Origin: Hankyongella sp964404985
Lineage (GTDB): Bacteria > Pseudomonadota > Alphaproteobacteria > Sphingomonadales > Sphingomonadaceae
Direction of reading: 5' to 3'
Length of the DNA stretch: 64,000 nucleotides
Assembly (NCBI GenBank): GCA_964404985.1
Contig: CAYOMD010000001.1
Span: 248,001-312,000 of the forward strand
The position numbers were made by a program, and so were the translations under genes. Of the stretch, positions 8,294-16,816 are shown in pieces. Below the pieces are notes generated by a model. That model saw nothing but the letters and a program-made list of their open reading frames with translations. It had not been told where the DNA came from and searched no databases. How positions within the stretch are numbered: the stretch's first letter is position 1; the number at the start of each line of letters is the position of its first letter.

Positions 8294-9789
8294 GCGGCCC
8301 AATGCCGCTGCGTATCGTGGTTGCCGGCGGCGGCACCGCCGGCTGGATGACTGCAGCCGCGCTCGCCTACGCACTGGGCCGGGTGATTGACCTGACACTT
8401 GTCGAGTCCGATGCGATCGGGACGATCGGCGTCGGTGAGAGCACAATTCCGCCGATGCAGTTGTTCAACCGGCTCGTGGGGATCGGCGAGGCCGAGTTCA
8501 TGCGCGCCACCCAGGCGACCTTCAAGCTGGGCATCAAGTTCGAAAACTGGAAGGATGTGGGGGAGAGCTATTTCCATTCCTTCGGGATCACCGGCAAGGA
8601 TCACTGGTCGGCGGGGTTCCAGCATTTCTGGCTCCATGGCCTGACCTGCGGACACGCGCATAGTTATGATGACTATTGCCTGGAACTGAAGGCGGCACTC
8701 GCCGGCAAGTTCGCGCACCTGCCCGATGACAGGATGAACTATGCCTACCAGCTCGACTCCTCGCTGTATGCCGCCTTGTTGCGCAAACGCGCCGAGGCCG
8801 ATGGGGCAAAGCGGGTCGAGGGGCGGATCGTCGAGGTTGCGCTGGATGGAGAGAGCGGCGATATTGCAGCGTTGGTGCTGGACGGCGAGCGCCGGATCGA
8901 AGGCGACCTGTTCATCGATTGTACCGGCTTTCGCGCCCTGTTGATCGAAGGCGCGCTGCATGCGGGGTTTGATGACTGGACCCACTATCTGCCGTGCGAC
9001 TCCGCGATTGCACTCCAGACCGCGAGTGTGCGTCCACCGGTGCCTTATACCCGTGCGATTGCCCATGATGCCGGCTGGCAGTGGCGGATCCCGCTCCAGC
9101 ATCGCCAGGGCAACGGCATCGTCTATTGCAGCCGTTACCTGACGAAGGATGCAGCATTGGAGCGGCTGCTCGAGTCGGTCGAGGGCGACGTGCTGACCGA
9201 GCCCAATGTGATCCGCTACACGACCGGGGTGCGGCGCAAGCAGTGGCACCGCAACTGCGTCGCAGTCGGCTTGTCGGGCGGGTTCATGGAGCCGCTCGAG
9301 TCCACCTCAATCCACCTGATCCAGCGGGCGGTGCTGCGGCTGATCCGCATGCTGCCGTCCGGCCCGGTGAGCGCGCACGATATCGCCGAGTTCAACGACC
9401 AGCAGTTCGCCGATATGGAGCAGATCCGTGATTTTCTGATCCTTCACTACAAGGTGACGGAGCGGCGGGACTCGCCCTTCTGGCGGCAGTGTGCGGCTAT
9501 GGCTGTGCCGCCAAGCCTGGAGCAGAAGATCGCGTTGTTCCGCGAGACCGGCAGGGTCTTTCGCAGGAATGAAGAGCTGTTTGTCGAAAACAGTTGGACC
9601 CAGGTGATGATGGGGCAGGGGATCACCCCGCACAGCTATCACCCCATCGCGGCCAAGCTGCGCCCCGAGGAGCTTGATACGTTTCTGAAAATGCTCCGCG
9701 AGGGGGTCGCCGGCACGGTGGCCAGCCTGCCGGCACACGGAACTTACATCGCCCAGTACTGCGCGGCCAACGAGGGACGGAAGGCATGA
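8290..9789 (+). CDS. Flavin-dependent tryptophan halogenase family protein, motifs intact
   Basis: 499-residue flavoprotein. It keeps GGGTAGW (residues 13-19) for FAD, the lysine K83 in GIKFENW matching the catalytic lysine of PrnA/RebH, the WQWRIP form of WxWxIP, and EPLESTS around the catalytic glutamate. By these criteria it could halogenate an aromatic substrate with FADH2, O2 and halide. Related enzymes from TonB-receptor neighbourhoods have been reported as halogenases with non-tryptophan preference. No flavin reductase gene is nearby. It overlaps both neighbours by 4 bp (ATGA). The natural substrate is unknown. Confidence 0.88.
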   Translation: MSGPMPLRIVVAGGGTAGWMTAAALAYALGRVIDLTLVESDAIGTIGVGESTIPPMQLFNRLVGIGEAEFMRATQATFKLGIKFENWKDVGESYFHSFGITGKDHWSAGFQHFWLHGLTCGHAHSYDDYCLELKAALAGKFAHLPDDRMNYAYQLDSSLYAALLRKRAEADGAKRVEGRIVEVALDGESGDIAALVLDGERRIEGDLFIDCTGFRALLIEGALHAGFDDWTHYLPCDSAIALQTASVRPPVPYTRAIAHDAGWQWRIPLQHRQGNGIVYCSRYLTKDAALERLLESVEGDVLTEPNVIRYTTGVRRKQWHRNCVAVGLSGGFMEPLESTSIHLIQRAVLRLIRMLPSGPVSAHDIAEFNDQQFADMEQIRDFLILHYKVTERRDSPFWRQCAAMAVPPSLEQKIALFRETGRVFRRNEELFVENSWTQVMMGQGITPHSYHPIAAKLRPEELDTFLKMLREGVAGTVASLPAHGTYIAQYCAANEGRKA

Positions 9790-10736
9790 AAACGGTCACT
9801 GCACTATCTCTGCTCATCCTCGCGTGGACGATGCCGTCGACAGCGCAGGACGCCAAGGACTGGACCATGGTCTGGTCTGATGAGTTCGATGGCAAGAAGA
9901 TTGATCGCGCCAAGTGGAGCTTTGAGGAAGACTGCTGGGGCGGTGGCAACGAGGAGCACCAGTGCTACACCAGAAGTTCGCGCAACGCGGCTATAGAAGA
10001 CGGCAAACTGGTCATCACCGCGCGCCATGAGCGGACGACCGGTCCGGCGCTGGCCGCCCACCTGCGCCGCAATTCGGCAACGCCCAATGCCGAGGCGACA
10101 CGCGCCTTCAGCTCGGCGCGGCTGAATACGCGCGGCAAGGCTGCCTGGCGTTATGGCAAGGTAGAAGTTCGCGCTCGACTGCCCCAGGGGCAGGGCACCT
10201 GGCCTGCAATCTGGATGCTCCCGGAGCAGGATCGCTATGGTGGCTGGGCAGCGTCCGGCGAAATCGACATTCTCGAGGCGGTCAATCTGGGTGTCCCATG
10301 CGCCAAATGCCCGGGCGGCCGCGAGAACACGATCCTTGGGACGCTGCATTTCGGTGGCAAATGGCCCGACAACACGTTCAAGGGCGAGGAAGTACCTTTT
10401 CCAGAAGTCCTGGATGACGGTTTCCACACCTATACGATTGAATGGTATCCGGACCGCATGGTCTGGCGGGTCGATGGGCGCCCCTATGCTGAACGCAAGG
10501 CCAGCGAATGGTCGACCACCGGGTCTAGCGCGCCGGGTGCGCCGTTCGACCAGCCGTTCCACCTGATCCTGAACCTTGCGATCGGTGGAAAGCTTCCCGA
10601 GAGCCGGGGGGTTGGCGGCGTGCGGCTGGACGGCTATCCCAAGCGCATGGAGGTCGACTGGGTTCGCGTCTGGCAGCAGTCCGGGCAGCAAGCGACCACC
10701 GACGGCGATGCACAACAGCAAGGTGACAGAAAATAA
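9786..10736 (+). CDS. GH16 endo-beta-1,3-glucanase (laminarinase-like), secreted
   Basis: 316-residue glycoside hydrolase of family 16. A Sec signal peptide (cut near residue 20, STA-QDA) precedes a VWSDEFDG strand typical of the family start. The catalytic motif GEIDILE gives nucleophile E159, D161 and acid/base E164. KVEVRARLPQGQGTWPAIWML is the conserved substrate-cleft strand. GH16 members with this spacing usually cut beta-1,3- or mixed-linkage glucans to oligosaccharides. The start overlaps the halogenase stop (ATGA). A polar Gln-rich C-terminal tail follows the catalytic domain. Confidence 0.92.
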   Translation: MKTVTALSLLILAWTMPSTAQDAKDWTMVWSDEFDGKKIDRAKWSFEEDCWGGGNEEHQCYTRSSRNAAIEDGKLVITARHERTTGPALAAHLRRNSATPNAEATRAFSSARLNTRGKAAWRYGKVEVRARLPQGQGTWPAIWMLPEQDRYGGWAASGEIDILEAVNLGVPCAKCPGGRENTILGTLHFGGKWPDNTFKGEEVPFPEVLDDGFHTYTIEWYPDRMVWRVDGRPYAERKASEWSTTGSSAPGAPFDQPFHLILNLAIGGKLPESRGVGGVRLDGYPKRMEVDWVRVWQQSGQQATTDGDAQQQGDRK

Positions 10737-10737
10737 C

Positions 10738-11802
10738 ATGGGGAGAAGACGCCAGTCCGTCACCATCAAGCATGTGGCCGCCGATGCTGGCGTGTCGTTG
10801 CAAACGGTCAGCCGCGTCATCAACAACGAGCCCAACGTCCGCCCGGAAATGCGGGACAGGGTCCAGGCCTCAATCGACAAGTTGGGGTATGTTCCCTCGA
10901 TAGCGGCCCAGCGGATGAGCGGCTCGCGGTCCTATCTGATCCTGGCGATCAACGACCGTGACCGGACCATCGCAGACTGGCGGGCGCGGCAGGGTACCGA
11001 CTGGGTCGATCAGATGCTGTTCGGCGGCATGCTCAAATGCGCGGAGCACGGCTACCGGATGATCTTCGAGCTGGTCGATACCCACAGCGACCATGTCGAG
11101 CGTGAATTGCTCGGCGCGATTGCGGCATTACAGCCCGATGGGATTATTTTAACCCCCCCGCATTCCGACAACCCGCAAATCGTCGCCCTGCTCGACCAGC
11201 AACGCATCCCGTTCGCGCGGATCGGCTCGAAGCAGAATGGGGCCGGCATCCCTGTGTCCATGGACGACGAAGGCTCTGCGCGGCAGGCAACGCAGTACCT
11301 GATTGATCGGGGTCATACCCGGATCGGGTTCATTTCAGGCTCGCCCGAATATAACCTCAGCGGCTGGCGGATCGATGGCTGGCGTGCGGCCATGACTGAT
11401 GCCGGTTTGACGTGTGACGGGCTACTGGCGGAAGGCGATTTCAGCTACGCCTCGGCCGAGGTGGCCGCGCGGCACTTGCTGCAGGCTGCCAAGCCACCCA
11501 CAGCGATCATCGCCAGCAATGACCAGATGGCCCTGGCAACGCTGGACGTGGCGCGGTCGCTCGATATGTCAGTCCCGCGGGACCTCTCATTGATCAGTTT
11601 CGATAATACCCCGCTGGTCCATTTTACCCAGCCGCCCCTGACGGCGGTCGATCAGCCGATTGCCGCCACTGCCTCGATGGCAGTCGAGTTGATCATCGCG
11701 GCAAAAAAGGGCAGCCCGCCTCCCGGTGCGCTCACGGTGGTGTCGGCCTGCATCCATGAGCGCGATTCGGTTGCGCCGCCACAAGGCACGCGCATTGCCT
11801 GA
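10738..11802 (+). CDS. LacI-family transcriptional regulator
   Basis: 354-residue regulator. The N-terminal helix-turn-helix is at about residues 8-30 (VTIKHVAADAGVSLQTVSRV), with the hinge helix following (AAQRMSGSR), then a periplasmic-binding-protein-like sensor domain. It begins 1 bp after the GH16 stop, with AAGGTGAC upstream. It probably binds the CG-centred operators at 1700-1731 and 13035-13048 and is released by a glucan-derived sugar; the binding sites are seen, the effector is inferred. Its own gene has no separate operator that I can find, so it is probably cotranscribed with the halogenase/GH16 genes. Confidence 0.94.
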   Translation: MGRRRQSVTIKHVAADAGVSLQTVSRVINNEPNVRPEMRDRVQASIDKLGYVPSIAAQRMSGSRSYLILAINDRDRTIADWRARQGTDWVDQMLFGGMLKCAEHGYRMIFELVDTHSDHVERELLGAIAALQPDGIILTPPHSDNPQIVALLDQQRIPFARIGSKQNGAGIPVSMDDEGSARQATQYLIDRGHTRIGFISGSPEYNLSGWRIDGWRAAMTDAGLTCDGLLAEGDFSYASAEVAARHLLQAAKPPTAIIASNDQMALATLDVARSLDMSVPRDLSLISFDNTPLVHFTQPPLTAVDQPIAATASMAVELIIAAKKGSPPPGALTVVSACIHERDSVAPPQGTRIA

Positions 11803-12994
11803 TACAGAGGGCAACGCTGCGACTGACAGGTTCGTCCTTCTTTATGCCCTGGCCTGGACCGGCGCGACCATAGCCTATACGCCGCTGCTGACGATCCTGC
11901 TGCCGGTGCGGGTGGCTGAACTCGCGGGTACGGCCGCCGGTGTCGACTGGCTGGCCTACATGGCACTGGCCGGGGCGATTGCCGCCAGCTTGGGTAATAT
12001 CGGTTTCGGCTACCTCAGCGATGTGACGCGAAACCGCCGTGGCTGGCTTGTGGCGGGATTGATCCTGTCCTGCCTGCTGCTTGGTGCGATTGAGCAGGCG
12101 ACAAACCTCCTCGGCTTGATTGTGAGTATAGTCTGCTGGCAACTGGCCCTCAATATGATGCTGGCACCGCTTGCGGCCTGGGCCGGAGATCGGGTTCCCG
12201 ATCACCGCAAGGGCTTGCTGGGCGGGCTGATGGCTTTTGCACCCGGAATGGGGGCATTATCCGGCGCGGTCATTACGCACCCCGGCCTTGCAGCAGGTGG
12301 CGCGCGCATCTGGCTGGTCGGCCTTCTGGTTGTGATCTGTGTCCTGCCGGTCTTGCTGGTGCGCCTGCCCCCTGCGCGTGATCCCTCTTGCGCGGTCGAG
12401 GGTTCTGGAGCGGACAGGGGGCACCCTGTCTCTGGGAAGCGCACGGGGGTCATGAGGATGTGGATGGCGCGTCTGCTTGTTCAGATCGCTGAGGCAACGA
12501 TGTTTGCCTACCTGTATTTCTGGTTGCTGAAGCTCGACCCTAGCGTGAGCGATAATCAGACGGCCAGGTTGTTCAGCGTCATCCTGCTGCTTTCGGCCCC
12601 TCTGGCCCTGCTGGCAGGGCGCTGGTCTGACCGACAGGATCGGCCGATCACGCCGCTACGGGTTTGTGCGCTCCTGTCTGCGCTCGGGCTCACCGGCATG
12701 GCGCTCGCCGCTGACCTTGTATCAGCCATACTGGCCTATGGCCTGTTTGGCTTGTCCAGCGCGGTCTTTCTGGCGCTGCATTCGGCGCAGACCCTGCGGA
12801 TTCTACCCAGACCAGACCGGCGCGGCCGTGACCTGGGCCTCTTCAATCTTGCCAACACCCTGCCTTCGCTGGTGATGCCGTGGTTTGCCGTGACGCTTGT
12901 CCCGGCCTTTGGTTTTCAAGGGCTGTTCGCGCTCCTGGCGGTTCTGGCCGCTACTGCAGGTTTACTGCTGGTCGCAATCACAAGAAATCACTAA
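11756..12994 (+). CDS. MFS transporter
   Basis: About 412 residues with roughly 12 hydrophobic segments split by a central polar loop (near residues 205-225), the major facilitator layout. The signature-like GYLSDVTRNRRG follows TM2-3 and GRWSDRQDRP is its repeat in the second half. It is likely to move a mono- or oligosaccharide released by the locus enzymes across the inner membrane. The start is uncertain: ATG 11756 overlaps lacI by 47 bp, while TTG 11795 would overlap by 8 bp. The gene ends 76 bp before the GH3 gene. Confidence 0.85.
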   Translation: MSAIRLRRHKARALPDTEGNAATDRFVLLYALAWTGATIAYTPLLTILLPVRVAELAGTAAGVDWLAYMALAGAIAASLGNIGFGYLSDVTRNRRGWLVAGLILSCLLLGAIEQATNLLGLIVSIVCWQLALNMMLAPLAAWAGDRVPDHRKGLLGGLMAFAPGMGALSGAVITHPGLAAGGARIWLVGLLVVICVLPVLLVRLPPARDPSCAVEGSGADRGHPVSGKRTGVMRMWMARLLVQIAEATMFAYLYFWLLKLDPSVSDNQTARLFSVILLLSAPLALLAGRWSDRQDRPITPLRVCALLSALGLTGMALAADLVSAILAYGLFGLSSAVFLALHSAQTLRILPRPDRRGRDLGLFNLANTLPSLVMPWFAVTLVPAFGFQGLFALLAVLAATAGLLLVAITRNH

Positions 12995-13009
12995 GCCCTA
13001 TGCTTGACT

Positions 13010-13048
13010 TTGCAAATCGCCTCGGGCAGCGTTATGATAACGTTCACA
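13010..13048 (+). promoter_or_regulatory. Promoter with overlapping LacI-type operator before the GH3 gene
   Basis: A -35-like TTGCAA (13010-13015) is spaced 17 bp from a -10 TATGAT (13033-13038). The palindrome TGATAAC|GTTCACA (13035-13048) overlaps the -10 and downstream bases. It shares both half-sites with the tandem operators before the TonB receptor. Binding here would block RNA polymerase, the classic repressor arrangement. The GH3 start codon is 23 bp further on. Confidence 0.65.
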
Positions 13049-13070
13049 TAATAATTGGCGCGGGGAAGAT

Positions 13071-15503
13071 ATGCTTCTAAGAAAAACGCTCGCCGTTGTC
13101 ACGGTTATCTTGGCCGGGTGCTCAGCTCCTTTATCTCAAGCTACTCCCGCCAAGACGTCTGCTGAGGGAGCGCAGGCCACCCCAGCCAACTGGCCTGTTG
13201 CGGCCAGCCCGGCGGCAATCACTGACCCGCAGACAGAGACAGCCATCAGTGCCTTGCTGGCCTCAATGACTCTGGCGCAGAAAGTTGGCCAGGTCATTCA
13301 GGCTGATATCAGTGCGATCACGCCGGCGGATCTGGAACGCTATCCGCTGGGTTCGATACTCGCAGGCGGCAATTCCGGGCCATACGGTAACGAGCGGGCG
13401 AATGCCGCCACCTGGCACCGGCTGGCAAAGGAGTTTCGAGACGCGTCCCGCAAGGCTGGTGCCGGCATTCCCGTCCTGTTTGGTGTCGATGCAGTTCACG
13501 GCCACTCCAATCTGCCTGGGGCGACGATTTTCCCCCACAACATCGGGCTCGGGGCGGCCCGCGATCCGGAGCTGATCCGCCGGATCGGTGCGGCAACTGC
13601 TGCGGAGATTGCCGGCAGCGGTATCGAGTGGACTTTTGCACCAACCCTGGCCGTCCCGCAGGACTTGCGCTGGGGCCGCAGTTACGAGGGCTATGCCGCC
13701 GACCCGATGCTGGTTGCGGCTTACGGTCGTGCGATGACAATGGGCTTGCAAGGTGTTCTGGAGGACGGCAAGCCGATCGGGTCGCGCCAAGTCGCGGCTA
13801 CGGCCAAGCACTTCATTGCTGACGGGGGCACGACAGACGGGCGCGATCAGGGCGATGCCCACATGCCCGAGGCTGATCTGGTGGTGCATCACGCCGCCGG
13901 CTACCCGGCTGCAATCGATGCCGGGGCGCTGACCGTGATGGCGAGTTTTTCCAGCTGGAACGGTGTCAAGCACCACGGCAATGCCAGCCTGCTGACCGAT
14001 GTTCTGAAGAAACGCATGGGCTTTGCGGGCCTTGTTGTCGGCGACTGGAACGGTCACGGCCAGGTCGATGGCTGTTCCGTCACCCGCTGTCCGGCGGCCC
14101 TCAATGCGGGGCTTGATCTCTATATGGCTCCTGACAGCTGGCGTGGCCTCTTCGATACCATGATCATGGATGTGAAGGAGGGGCGCATCCCGATGGCGCG
14201 CCTTGACGATGCGGTGCGCCGTATCCTGCGCGTCAAGCACAAGCTCGGCCTGATGGGGCCGGCGGCGGTCGAGCGCGGCGATCTTGCGATGGTCGGTGCA
14301 CCGGCACATCTTGCCCTGGCGCGGGAGGCGGTTGCAAAGTCGCTGGTACTCCTGAAGAACGAGAATGACGCGCTGCCGGTTCGGCCGGGTGCCAAGGTAC
14401 TGGTGGCCGGCCCCGGAGCCGACAATATGGCGATGCAGGCGGGCGGCTGGACGATCACCTGGCAGGGAACCGACACCACTGCAGCGGATTTCCCCAATGG
14501 GCAGACAATCGGCGCGGCGATTGCAACTGCAGTACAGGATGCCGGTGGTCAGGCGGTCGTATCAGCAAAGGGAGAGACCGATGTGCGCCCGGACGTGGCG
14601 ATTATCGTGACCGGGGAGGCCCCATATGCAGAGTTTCAGGGCGATCTCTCCCACCTGGCTTTCAGGCCGCAGCACGATGAAAGTGCCCTGATCTCCCGGC
14701 TGCGCGCTCAGGGCGTCAAGATTGTCGTGCTGTTCCTCTCTGGCCGCCCTTTGTTCACCGGCACATTGATCAACCAGGCCGATGCTTTTGTCGCCGGCTG
14801 GCTCCCCGGGACCCAGGGCATCGGCGTCGCAGATGTTCTCATTGCGCGCCGCGACGGGCGACCTGTGCGCGACTTTTCCGGACGTCTGCCGTTCGCCTGG
14901 CCGGCGGATGCGCGCTCGCCCGTTGCCGCACAACAGTTCGCGAGTGGCTACGGGCTGGATACCCGAACCCGCTCACAGCTCGGCCAGGTCAACGAAGACC
15001 CGCGACTGGACCTGGCCGCGCTAGACAACACCCTGATCTTTTTCCGCCGGGGTATGGTGCCGGCACCCTGGTACTTCGCCGCGGACGGCCAGATTGCCGC
15101 ACGCGCGGTTGATCTTTCGGCACAGGAGGATGCGCGGCAGTTCACCTGGAACGGGGCCGGCCGGCTTTCGGTCGAAGGGCCGCCAGTCAACCTTGCGACT
15201 CAGGCCTCGGCGGGAGCCGCGCTGATGCTGGAATGGCGGATTGATGCACGCAGTGGTGGACCGGTGGAAATCGCTCTGGGCGGCGGCACGCTTGACATTG
15301 CCGGCGTGCTCGGGTCAGCCTCCCTCGGCAAAGTCATCGAAACGCAAATCCCGTTGCGCTGCTTTGCCGGCGCCGGTGCTGATCTTGGTGCAGTCGGTGC
15401 ACCGTTGCGATTGGTCGCCAGCCCCGGATTCAAGGCAACGATCCGCACCGTTCGTATAACAGAGGGCAAGAGCGAAACAGCTTGCCCCGCAGTTAAAAGT
15501 TAA
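13071..15503 (+). CDS. GH3 beta-glucosidase, lipoprotein (exo-beta-glucan hydrolase)
   Basis: 810-residue family 3 glycosidase. A lipobox LAGC with C17 marks it as a lipoprotein, so it is anchored in the periplasm or outer membrane. Domain 1 is a TIM barrel with KHF at 246-248 and the nucleophile aspartate D325 in VVGDWNGHG. Domain 2 is the alpha/beta sandwich (LVLLKNENDALPV onward). A C-terminal beta-rich extension resembles that of marine ExoP-type exo-1,3/1,4-beta-glucanases. It would trim glucan oligosaccharides to glucose. An operator-covered promoter precedes it, and a sugar MFS gene follows after 18 bp. Confidence 0.93.
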   Translation: MLLRKTLAVVTVILAGCSAPLSQATPAKTSAEGAQATPANWPVAASPAAITDPQTETAISALLASMTLAQKVGQVIQADISAITPADLERYPLGSILAGGNSGPYGNERANAATWHRLAKEFRDASRKAGAGIPVLFGVDAVHGHSNLPGATIFPHNIGLGAARDPELIRRIGAATAAEIAGSGIEWTFAPTLAVPQDLRWGRSYEGYAADPMLVAAYGRAMTMGLQGVLEDGKPIGSRQVAATAKHFIADGGTTDGRDQGDAHMPEADLVVHHAAGYPAAIDAGALTVMASFSSWNGVKHHGNASLLTDVLKKRMGFAGLVVGDWNGHGQVDGCSVTRCPAALNAGLDLYMAPDSWRGLFDTMIMDVKEGRIPMARLDDAVRRILRVKHKLGLMGPAAVERGDLAMVGAPAHLALAREAVAKSLVLLKNENDALPVRPGAKVLVAGPGADNMAMQAGGWTITWQGTDTTAADFPNGQTIGAAIATAVQDAGGQAVVSAKGETDVRPDVAIIVTGEAPYAEFQGDLSHLAFRPQHDESALISRLRAQGVKIVVLFLSGRPLFTGTLINQADAFVAGWLPGTQGIGVADVLIARRDGRPVRDFSGRLPFAWPADARSPVAAQQFASGYGLDTRTRSQLGQVNEDPRLDLAALDNTLIFFRRGMVPAPWYFAADGQIAARAVDLSAQEDARQFTWNGAGRLSVEGPPVNLATQASAGAALMLEWRIDARSGGPVEIALGGGTLDIAGVLGSASLGKVIETQIPLRCFAGAGADLGAVGAPLRLVASPGFKATIRTVRITEGKSETACPAVKS

Positions 15504-15521
15504 CAAGGGGGAGACAGCAAC

Positions 15522-16796
15522 ATGGCACTCGCGCCATCGGCAGAGGGAACCTCACAGCCTGGTCAACACGTCGATGCGCCGCAGCTGCGCCTGTTCGTGA
15601 TGGGATTGTTCTTCATTTTCGGCGGGATCACCAGCCTTAACGACGTGATCATCCCGAAACTGAAAGAGCTGTTCACGCTCAACTTCACCCAGGCGATGCT
15701 GGTGCAGTTCTGCTTCTTCACCGCCTATGCCGTGATCGGCATTCCCGGGGCCCGGCTGGTCAAGCGGATTGGCTACATGCGCGGTGCCGTGGCCGGGCTG
15801 CTGACCATGATGACCGGCTGTCTGCTGTTCATTCCTGCCAGCCAGACCGCGACGTACAGCGTGTTCCTGCTGGCGCTGTTCGTGCTGGCAAGCGGGGTGG
15901 TGATCGTTCAGGTCGTTGCCAACCCGCTGATCTCGATGCTCGGCAAACCCGAGACCGCCTCCAGCCGGTTGACATTTGCCCAAGCGTTCAATTCGCTCGG
16001 CACCACGGTTTTTCCCTATTTCGGGGCGATCCTGATTCTTGGCAGCCTTGCAACCGTCACCGCCGATCAACTCTCGGGCGTTGAGCTTGCCGCCTATCGC
16101 ACGGCGGAAAGCCAGGCGATTGTGAACGGCTACCTCGGCATCGCGGCCGCGCTGGCCGTGGTGGCCGCTGTGGTCTGGATGTTCCGCCATGCGCTGAAGG
16201 ACGAGCATCACGAGCCAAGCGCAGGTCTGGCCGGGCTTGATCTGCTGAAGCGGACCCGCTTCGGGTTCGGCGCCGCCTGCATTTTTCTCTACGTCGGGGC
16301 CGAGGTCGCGATCGGCTCGTTGATCGTCAATTACCTGATGCAGGAGCATGTGCTCGGCCTACCGGAGCAGGCAGCGGGCAAGCTGATCGGCCTGTACTGG
16401 GGCGGTGCCATGGTCGGGCGGTTCATCGGCTCGGTGGTGTTGCGGCTGGTCAGCCCCGGCATGGTGCTTGGCGGCGTCTCGTTCGGCGCGATCACCCTCA
16501 TCGCGCTCTCGACCCATACCACCGGCACCATCGCAGGCTACAGCCTGTTGGCAATCGGGCTGATGAACTCCATCATGTTCCCGACGATCTTCACACTCGC
16601 ATGCGAAAAACTGGGCCCGCGGGCCGCTGACGGATCGGGGATCATCAACGTCGCGATTTTCGGGGGGGCCGTGATTCCGCTGCTCACCGGCATCATCGCG
16701 GACACGACCGGAAGCCTCTCGGTCGCCCTGATCCTGCCCGCACTCTGCTATGCCATCATCGCCGGCTTCGGCTGGTACGCTCGTCGGCCAGCATGA
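15522..16796 (+). CDS. FucP/GluP-type MFS sugar transporter (glucose/galactose)
   Basis: 424 residues with about 12 membrane segments. The opening FVMGLFFIFGGITSLNDVIIPKLK and the segment VVANPLISMLG are characteristic of the fucose-galactose-glucose:H+ symporter family. It should import the monosaccharide, most likely glucose, released by the GH3 lipoprotein. It lies 18 bp after that gene with GGGGAGA before the ATG, so the pair is one operon under the 13010 promoter. This gives the locus two MFS carriers, perhaps one for oligosaccharides and one for glucose. Confidence 0.9.
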   Translation: MALAPSAEGTSQPGQHVDAPQLRLFVMGLFFIFGGITSLNDVIIPKLKELFTLNFTQAMLVQFCFFTAYAVIGIPGARLVKRIGYMRGAVAGLLTMMTGCLLFIPASQTATYSVFLLALFVLASGVVIVQVVANPLISMLGKPETASSRLTFAQAFNSLGTTVFPYFGAILILGSLATVTADQLSGVELAAYRTAESQAIVNGYLGIAAALAVVAAVVWMFRHALKDEHHEPSAGLAGLDLLKRTRFGFGAACIFLYVGAEVAIGSLIVNYLMQEHVLGLPEQAAGKLIGLYWGGAMVGRFIGSVVLRLVSPGMVLGGVSFGAITLIALSTHTTGTIAGYSLLAIGLMNSIMFPTIFTLACEKLGPRAADGSGIINVAIFGGAVIPLLTGIIADTTGSLSVALILPALCYAIIAGFGWYARRPA

Positions 16797-16816
16797 TCAT
16801 GGCTTGAGCTTTCGCA

